In this document: positions 13,167 through 17,307 of the stretch, piece after piece
Layout: each line of letters opens with the position of its first letter
Position numbering within the stretch: the stretch's first letter is position 1
NCBI GenBank assembly: GCA_050186335.1
Contig: JBFWYO010000091.1
Coordinates: 1-17,307, forward strand
DNA length: 17,307 nt
DNA from: JBFWYO01 sp050186335
GTDB taxonomy: Bacteria > Pseudomonadota > Alphaproteobacteria > Bin65
Direction: 5' to 3'
Notes under the pieces: model-generated
The model's database searches: none
What the model was told of the DNA's origin: nothing
What the model saw: the letters and a program-made list of their open reading frames with translations, nothing else
Translations under genes and position numbers: made by a program

Positions 13167-14222
13167 ATGGACTATTCGATGTTTCATCTGCCGACCTATC
13201 GCCCGGGGTTCGCGCCGAGCCTGCACGATTTCTACAACGAGATCGCGCAAACGGTGCGCTGGGCCGACGAGTTGGGCTGGGCGCGCGTGCTGACCACCGA
13301 ACATCATTTCCACTACTACGGCGGCGCGGTGCCGAATCCGGCGGTGATCCTCGCCGCGTGGGCGGCGCAGACGAAGCAGATCAGGCTGTCGGCGGGCGTG
13401 TCGCTGGTGCCGCTGCGCCATCCGCTGCAGGTTGCCGAGGATTACGCGCTGGTCGATCATATTTCCAACGGCCGCTTCGACATGGGCGTGTCGCGGGGCT
13501 TCGTGCCGCACGAATTCGAGCCGTTCGGCGTGCAGCCGGCCGAAACCGCCGAACGCGTCGCGGAAGGCATCGACATCATTCGCCGATTCTGGAAGGGCGA
13601 GCCGTTTGAACACAGCGGCAAATTCTACAAATTCGGTAAACTGCAGCCCTGGCCGCGGACCCACCAGAAGGAAATTCCGATCTGGATCGCCGCGTCGAAC
13701 GATCTCGCCAGCTTCGAGCGCGCGGGCAAGGCCGGCCTGCGCCTGATGATGAACCAATACCCGATGAACGTTGCGTCGATGCTGGAAAAGCACAACACGT
13801 TCAAGGATGCTTACGCCAAGGCCGGCCACGATCCGAAGAAGCGCAAGAGCATGATGTGCTTCGCGGCCTACATCGCCGATACCGAAGAAGAGGCGATCGA
13901 AGCCGCCAAACTGGCCATGCAGGAGCACGCCACGGCGTTCCTGCGCTGCCGCAGCCACGACGAATTCAACACCAACTGGCAGGGCGATATTTCGGTGCTG
14001 CTCGACATGTGCGAGGGCAACGACTACCGCGACGTGTTCCGCAAGCGCACGATGATCTGCACCGCGGAACAGGCCGCCGAACGCCTGCAATTCTATATCA
14101 AGGAAGGTTTCACGGAATTGTCGTTCATGGTGCGCTACGGCAACATCACGAACACGCAGGCGATGGAAACGATGGAGCGCCTGACCAAAGAAGTGAAGCC
14201 GATGCTGGGCTTGGCGGCATAG
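13167..14222 (+). CDS. Luciferase-like (LLM class) flavin-dependent monooxygenase
   Basis: This 351-aa TIM-barrel enzyme uses reduced FMN and O2, supplied by a separate flavin reductase, to oxygenate a substrate. The N-terminal half has the bacterial-luciferase hallmarks: WADELGWARVLTTEHHFHYYGG (32-53, with the active-site region EHHF), NPAVILAAWAAQTKQIRLSAGVSLVPLRHPLQVAEDYALVDHISNGR-type core (57-103, quoted by its family signature), and GVSRGFVPHEFEPFG (107-121). The later AASNDLASFERAGKAGLRLM and FYIKEGFTELSFMVRYGN fit the C-terminal half. It is divergent from iclR and probably controlled by it. No flavin reductase gene is in the window. A strong hairpin follows the stop. Substrates in this family range widely (aldehydes, sulfonates, amines, polyethers), so none is assigned. 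Confidence 0.9.
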   Translation: MDYSMFHLPTYRPGFAPSLHDFYNEIAQTVRWADELGWARVLTTEHHFHYYGGAVPNPAVILAAWAAQTKQIRLSAGVSLVPLRHPLQVAEDYALVDHISNGRFDMGVSRGFVPHEFEPFGVQPAETAERVAEGIDIIRRFWKGEPFEHSGKFYKFGKLQPWPRTHQKEIPIWIAASNDLASFERAGKAGLRLMMNQYPMNVASMLEKHNTFKDAYAKAGHDPKKRKSMMCFAAYIADTEEEAIEAAKLAMQEHATAFLRCRSHDEFNTNWQGDISVLLDMCEGNDYRDVFRKRTMICTAEQAAERLQFYIKEGFTELSFMVRYGNITNTQAMETMERLTKEVKPMLGLAA

Positions 14223-14237
14223 CGCATTGATCTCGAT

Positions 14238-14272
14238 CTCATGGCCGAGGCGCTCGCGCGCCTCGCCATGAG
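14238..14272 (+). terminator. Terminator-like hairpin after the monooxygenase gene
   Basis: CTCATGG and CGAGGCG (14238-14252, one bulged C at 14245) pair with CGCCTCG and CCATGAG (14259-14272) around a 6-nt loop, giving 14 base pairs. The T-rich stretch GATTTCCATTTGCTTTCG follows on the plus strand. It lies 16 bp after the stop, between convergent genes. Confidence 0.65.
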
Positions 14273-14358
14273 GATTTCCATTTGCTTTCGATCCGGTCCC
14301 GAGGCTCGCACCTGTTTGGCGCGCCTCCAGGGACGCACCGTGCGCACGAGGTGGACGC

Positions 14359-15411
14359 TCAATCCCCGACGCTGACCGCGGCCGCGTGCCGCGCTTCCTC
14401 CGCCTCGGCCGCGCGCGACCGTTCGGCACGATAGAGACGCTCCAGGATCCGATGCGCGGCCATCAGGCCCTTGTCCTGGCGGATCGGCATGTCGCGATAG
14501 TTCGGCGACAATTCGATCATACGCTGCTGCGCCTCGACGATATCCATGTCCTGCGCCGCCACGCGGTCGTTGTCGGCATGGATGCGTTTGGTGAGATCGT
14601 GGTCGTCGATGCGGAAGTTGCGCGATACCAAAACCCAGTAATGATGCGTCGCGTCGGTCTCCGGCGTGATCAGATGATCGATGCGGAACTCGACCGTGGC
14701 TTCGTTGTTGCGGTTGGCGAACTCGATCGAGGTAAAACAGGGCGGCGTCCATTCGGAAATCGAGTGCCGGTCGACTTTGCCGGTGAAGTTGCCCCACGAT
14801 TTGACCGCCGGCGCCGGATCGAGATTCTTCAGGATGCGCGTGTTGCGCACCGTCGTTCCCTCGACGTCGGTGACCAGCGGATCCGCTTTCAACGCCGCGG
14901 CATTGAAGCCGATCGTATCGGCATGGATGTACGCGACGTGGCCGAGATCGAGCAGATTGTCGGTCATCAGCATATGGCTGGCCTTGACGTGGTAATAATG
15001 CGTGCTGTCGGCGTTCCACGCCGCATCCGCGCGCCAAGGCTTGGCCGGAATCAAATCACTATCGGCGTCCTGCGCCGCACCCATCCACAGCCAAACCAGG
15101 CCCCAGCGATCGATCGCCGGGAAGGCGTCGATATGCGCCTGTGCGGGAATGTCGTCCTGGCTTGGAATTTTGACGCAGCGGCCGCCTGCGCCGAACACCA
15201 GCCCGTGATACGCGCATTCGATCGCGTCGCCCACGAGCTTGCCTTTGGACAAGGGCGCGCGCCGGTGCGAACACAGATCGCGCAATGCCACCGCCTGCCC
15301 GGCTTGCGTGCGGTACAGCACGATCAGCTCGTTGCAGATGATTCGGGCCAGCGGCGCGCGCCCGATTTCGTCGGCGCGGGCCGCCACGTACCAGTAATTC
15401 CGCAGGATCAT
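14359..15411 (-). CDS. Rieske oxygenase, VanA-like (aromatic O-demethylase / oxygenase component)
   Basis: This 350-aa protein matches the vanillate O-demethylase oxygenase group in length and in its start MILRNYWYVAARADEIG. The Rieske motif is C47-S-H49 and C66-A-Y-H69 (CSHRRAPLSKG, ECAYHGLVF). The mononuclear iron site is DNLLDLGHVAYIH (N152, D155, H158, H163), with the acidic third ligand expected in AAQDMDIVEAQQ (D288 or D290). Related enzymes remove methyl groups from methoxybenzoates (VanA, dicamba O-demethylase) or hydroxylate small aromatics. It differs from the 1393-2685 enzyme in lacking a beta subunit. The usual partner, a VanB-type ferredoxin reductase, is absent from the window, so electrons must come from elsewhere. 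It appears monocistronic: convergent with the monooxygenase, and separated from the OsmC gene by a hairpin. Confidence 0.92.
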   Translation of the reverse strand: MILRNYWYVAARADEIGRAPLARIICNELIVLYRTQAGQAVALRDLCSHRRAPLSKGKLVGDAIECAYHGLVFGAGGRCVKIPSQDDIPAQAHIDAFPAIDRWGLVWLWMGAAQDADSDLIPAKPWRADAAWNADSTHYYHVKASHMLMTDNLLDLGHVAYIHADTIGFNAAALKADPLVTDVEGTTVRNTRILKNLDPAPAVKSWGNFTGKVDRHSISEWTPPCFTSIEFANRNNEATVEFRIDHLITPETDATHHYWVLVSRNFRIDDHDLTKRIHADNDRVAAQDMDIVEAQQRMIELSPNYRDMPIRQDKGLMAAHRILERLYRAERSRAAEAEEARHAAAVSVGD

Positions 15412-15531
15412 GTCGGCCGGCTCCGCGCACTTTGACTAACGAACCCTAGCGCGCGTTCCGCCGGCTGCCCACGCCCGAGAGTGCGATGTTCACGCTCCGG
15501 ACGTCGCGCGCCGATGGTGCCGGATGCGCGA

Positions 15532-15558
15532 AAGGGCGACCCAAGCCGGGCCGCCCTT
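15532..15558 (-). terminator. Hairpin terminator after the OsmC gene
   Basis: AAGGGCG (15532-15538) pairs with CGCCCTT (15552-15558). After one mismatch a further CCC/GGG pairing closes the stem around a 5-nt loop. On the minus strand the stem ends in CCCTTT, a short T-run. It lies 26 bp beyond the OsmC stop and separates this operon from the VanA-like gene on the same strand. Confidence 0.55.
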
Positions 15559-15584
15559 CCATCGCGATAGCGCCATGCACCGGT

Positions 15585-16160
15585 TCAGGCGATCACTTTC
15601 AACGTCGCGTCGATGCGTACCGGCTTCGTGATGTTGAAGTAGTTGGGCGAAGTTCGCAGGACATTCTCGTGAATCTCCTGAAACTGCTCCGGCGTGCCGT
15701 TGCCCTTGATCTTCACCGTATAGCGTAGGCTTTCGTAGCCGGGCCGTACGTTCGGATCGAGGCCGAGAAAGCCCCGCAGGTCGAGTTCGCCGGCGGTCTC
15801 CAGCTCGAGGCTTTCGAGCTCGATGCCGCGCACCGCGGCACCCGCGACGTAGCCGACCATGACGCACGCGTTCAGCGCCGACATCAGCACTTCCTGCGGA
15901 TTCGCCGCCGTGTTCTGGCCCAGCAGTTCGAGCGGCTCGTCGATCTGCATCGTGAACGACCGTGGCACTTTCGTGCCGCCGACCACGAACGAATCGACGC
16001 GATGCTCGGAAAGCGTTTGGCCCTTCCAGGCCGATTTCACGCTGAACGCCACCACGCCATTGGACGGATCGGCGTTGATCTGGTCGATTACCTCGGTGAG
16101 CGCCGCGACGTCGATGCCATTCACCAGCGGCGTCGGCTTCTTGGTATTGGTCATGTTCAT
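15585..16160 (-). CDS. OsmC-family protein lacking the second redox cysteine
   Basis: A 191-aa protein with the OsmC/Ohr fold pattern: a central strand region SFTMQIDEPLELLGQNTAANPQEVLMSALNACVMVGYVAG, quoted in part, in which NPQEVLMSALNAC (88-99) is the family signature around the first active-site cysteine, C99. The second cysteine, normally in a CPV-type motif near the C-terminus, is replaced: the segment reads LRTSPNYFNITKPV, with S171 at that place. No other cysteine is present, so thiol peroxidase activity is unlikely. The ATG at 16160 is preceded by AAGGAG with ideal spacing. It lies 47 bp downstream of the di-iron gene on the same strand, and the two probably form an operon. Function unknown; OsmC relatives can bind small hydrophobic molecules or organic hydroperoxides. 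Confidence 0.85.
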   Translation of the reverse strand: MNMTNTKKPTPLVNGIDVAALTEVIDQINADPSNGVVAFSVKSAWKGQTLSEHRVDSFVVGGTKVPRSFTMQIDEPLELLGQNTAANPQEVLMSALNACVMVGYVAGAAVRGIELESLELETAGELDLRGFLGLDPNVRPGYESLRYTVKIKGNGTPEQFQEIHENVLRTSPNYFNITKPVRIDATLKVIA

Positions 16161-16166
16161 CTCTGT

Positions 16167-16172
16167 CTCCTT
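16167..16172 (-). promoter_or_regulatory. Ribosome binding site of the OsmC gene
   Basis: AAGGAG on the minus strand lies 6 nt before the ATG ending at 16160. This selects that ATG over a second one two codons later, and over the longer upstream frame that reads through the di-iron gene. Confidence 0.65.
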
Positions 16173-16207
16173 GAATTGCAGTTGAAGCGGTTCGGATGGG
16201 CGGGTTG

Positions 16208-17119
16208 TCAGCAGAATGCCTTGGCGACCTCCTCGATCTTGGTGCGTGCCGCGGGCGAAATCGCCTGCAGCGTCGCCAGGAAATTCGGGTGCGTCATGCC
16301 GGAGCCAAGATAGGTCCAGCGATTGGCCTGGCGCTGGCGGTCGAAGGTCAGTTCCCACTCGTCGGTCTTGAACCGCCGACCGGTGGCGCGGGTGAAGGCT
16401 TCCAGGTCGAAGCGCGTTTGCTGCTCCAGGCCGCCGTCGAGCAGCATGCCGATCTTCAGGTAATCGCCGACCGCGTGCTCGATCTCGGCCGGCGTGCATT
16501 TGGCCGCGATGGTTTCGACCATCAGCGTATCCAGCTTGGCGTGCTGCGCCTCTTCCATCCAGTGATGGCGCAACAGGCTCTTGAACTGCGCGTCGAGCTC
16601 GGCGTCGTTCTTGATGCTGTCGACATAGTGGCGCTGCGTCATCCATTCGATGTGCAGGATCGCCAACGCCACGGCGAGCGGATGATGGGCGAGCACCGCC
16701 TTGGCGATCGTTTCGGGCGGGCCGATCACCTCGCAGCGGCTGCCGAAGGTCTGTTCGAATTCCTCGCGGAATACCTTGAACAGATGGATGTGCTTGGCTT
16801 CCTCGGCGGCGAAGTTGAGCAGCGCGCGCACCTGCCAGTCGTCGCCGCGCAATTGCGGTCGCGCGTGGTCGAGCACGAACGGAAGGATGAATTCCTCGAC
16901 CAGGCCGAAGATGGACAGATAGGCGTGGCCGCGAATCTGATTGAGCGTGCGGCGTTCAGCGGGTGTGAGGAAATGCAGGGAATCGGTGCGCGCGAGGGAC
17001 TCCGGCATGAACGGTTTGGCGAGGTCCAGGCGCTTGTCGCCGCCGATGATGTCCTCGATGCGCCAATCGACGCGTTCGGAGGCGGCCAGCGTGTCGTGAT
17101 AGCTGTATGATGTTTGCAT
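16208..17119 (-). CDS. Ferritin-like di-iron protein, possible AurF-type oxygenase
   Basis: A 303-aa mostly helical protein with a carboxylate-bridged di-iron signature across four helices: E75/E76 in LSIFGLVEEFILPF, E107-x2-H110 in NFAAEEAKHIHLF, E158 in ILHIEWMTQRHY, and H186-x3-E190-x2-H193 in RHHWMEEAQHAK. The extra histidine four residues before the last glutamate gives the seven-ligand pattern I recall for AurF (E101, E136, H139, E196, H223, E227, H230), a p-aminobenzoate N-oxygenase. If so, it may oxygenate an arylamine or another activated C-H or N-H bond. The ATG at 17119 has AGAGG 7 nt upstream. It is first in an operon with the OsmC gene. A plain ferritin-like or R2-like oxidase is the alternative; the final CxxH-type motifs of ferredoxins are absent. 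Confidence 0.72.
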   Translation of the reverse strand: MQTSYSYHDTLAASERVDWRIEDIIGGDKRLDLAKPFMPESLARTDSLHFLTPAERRTLNQIRGHAYLSIFGLVEEFILPFVLDHARPQLRGDDWQVRALLNFAAEEAKHIHLFKVFREEFEQTFGSRCEVIGPPETIAKAVLAHHPLAVALAILHIEWMTQRHYVDSIKNDAELDAQFKSLLRHHWMEEAQHAKLDTLMVETIAAKCTPAEIEHAVGDYLKIGMLLDGGLEQQTRFDLEAFTRATGRRFKTDEWELTFDRQRQANRWTYLGSGMTHPNFLATLQAISPAARTKIEEVAKAFC

Positions 17120-17151
17120 AATAAAACCTCTAGGTTCGGCGTTGAGACGAT

Positions 17152-17176
17152 GGGGAGGCGGGGGAGGCGGGGCGGG
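17152..17176 (+). other. G-quadruplex-type sequence upstream of the di-iron gene
   Basis: Four G-runs (4, 5, 4 and 3 Gs) are separated by loops AGGC, AGGC and C. The repeat GGGGAGGC is present twice in tandem. It lies 33 bp before the di-iron gene start, on the strand that serves as template for that gene, and overlaps the left arm of the adjacent hairpin. Confidence 0.5.
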
Positions 17177-17201
17177 CTTCGTGGGGAGCGAAGCCCGCCC
17201 C
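17169..17201 (-). terminator. Strong GC-rich hairpin between two minus-strand genes
   Basis: A perfect 13-bp stem (17169-17181 with 17189-17201) closes a 7-nt loop. It lies 33 bp after the stop of the partial gene at the right edge and 50 bp before the di-iron gene. No T-run follows, so it may be a terminator, an attenuator or an intergenic repeat. Confidence 0.45.
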
Positions 17202-17233
17202 CGGCGCGGCGGGGAGGGGCCGGCCGTCGATGG

Positions 17234-17307
17234 TCAGGAGGAGGGGTGGACGCGCGTGAACGGCGTATTGTTCGGGCCGTACACGGTCGACAGGATTTCG
17301 GAGCGGG
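17234..17307 (-). CDS. C-terminal end of an unidentified protein (partial)
   Basis: One minus-strand frame is open from the right edge to a TGA at 17234-17236 and reads RSEILSTVYGPNNTPFTRVHPSS. Its composition is protein-like, and it ends shortly before a strong hairpin, as expected of a gene end. I do not recognise the family from 23 residues. It could belong to the same operon direction as the di-iron and OsmC genes. Confidence 0.4.
   Translation of the reverse strand, partial: RSEILSTVYGPNNTPFTRVHPSS

Noticed and set aside
13050..14429. A 459-codon minus-strand open frame opposite the luciferase-like gene
   Set aside because: Low-complexity His/Arg/Val translation with no recognisable domain. 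The plus-strand gene has a strong ribosome site and the luciferase hallmarks.
1..17307. Signs of a mobile element, phage or CRISPR locus
   Set aside because: No transposase, integrase, terminal inverted repeats or regularly spaced repeats were found, although the gene mix looks mosaic.

Overview
The window is GC-rich, tightly packed bacterial DNA. No gap between genes exceeds about 190 bp. Coding style (GTG/ATG starts, ATGA and GTGA junctions, IclR regulator, MFS and MMPL transporters, many aromatic-degradation families) fits a metabolically versatile proteobacterium, probably beta- or alpha-. The genus cannot be told from the sequence. No rRNA, tRNA, CRISPR array, insertion sequence or phage gene was seen.

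Layout. 1-881 (+): fumarylacetoacetate-hydrolase-family protein whose ATG begins one base left of the window. 920-2685 (-): two-subunit Rieske ring-hydroxylating dioxygenase, alpha then beta, with a 4-bp overlap. 2855-4240 (+): FAD-linked 2-hydroxyacid dehydrogenase. 4356-6553 (+): aldo/keto reductase and a translationally coupled MFS transporter. 6550-8646 (-): cobalamin-dependent reductive dehalogenase of the soluble, aerobic (NpRdhA-like) type, with an AT-rich promoter/operator upstream. 8800-9750 (-): ACMSD-type amidohydrolase/decarboxylase. 9932-12259 (+): MMPL/RND-type exporter. 12203-13039 (-): IclR regulator, overlapping the exporter tail to tail. 13167-14222 (+): luciferase-like flavin monooxygenase. 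14359-15411 (-): VanA-like Rieske O-demethylase/oxygenase. 15585-17119 (-): OsmC-family protein and a ferritin-like di-iron protein with AurF-like ligands, transcribed di-iron gene first. 17234-17307 (-): probable C-terminal end of another gene.

How it may work together (inference). Almost every gene belongs to a family used on aromatic or halo-aromatic compounds: removal of halogen (RdhA), O-demethylation (VanA-like), ring dihydroxylation (alpha/beta), decarboxylation (amidohydrolase), cleavage or hydration of acyclic intermediates (FAH), hydroxyacid and aldehyde redox steps (FAD dehydrogenase, AKR), plus transport (MFS, MMPL). Strand changes are frequent, so this is a patchwork of short units rather than one operon. 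Neither Rieske enzyme nor the dehalogenase has a ferredoxin or reductase partner in the window, so electrons must come from elsewhere.

The most interesting element is the dehalogenase. It shows two tandem cobalamin-type modules (the first apparently vestigial), two 4Fe-4S motifs, residues matching the catalytic Tyr/Lys/Arg of NpRdhA, and no Tat signal. Its upstream promoter carries an 18-bp palindrome.
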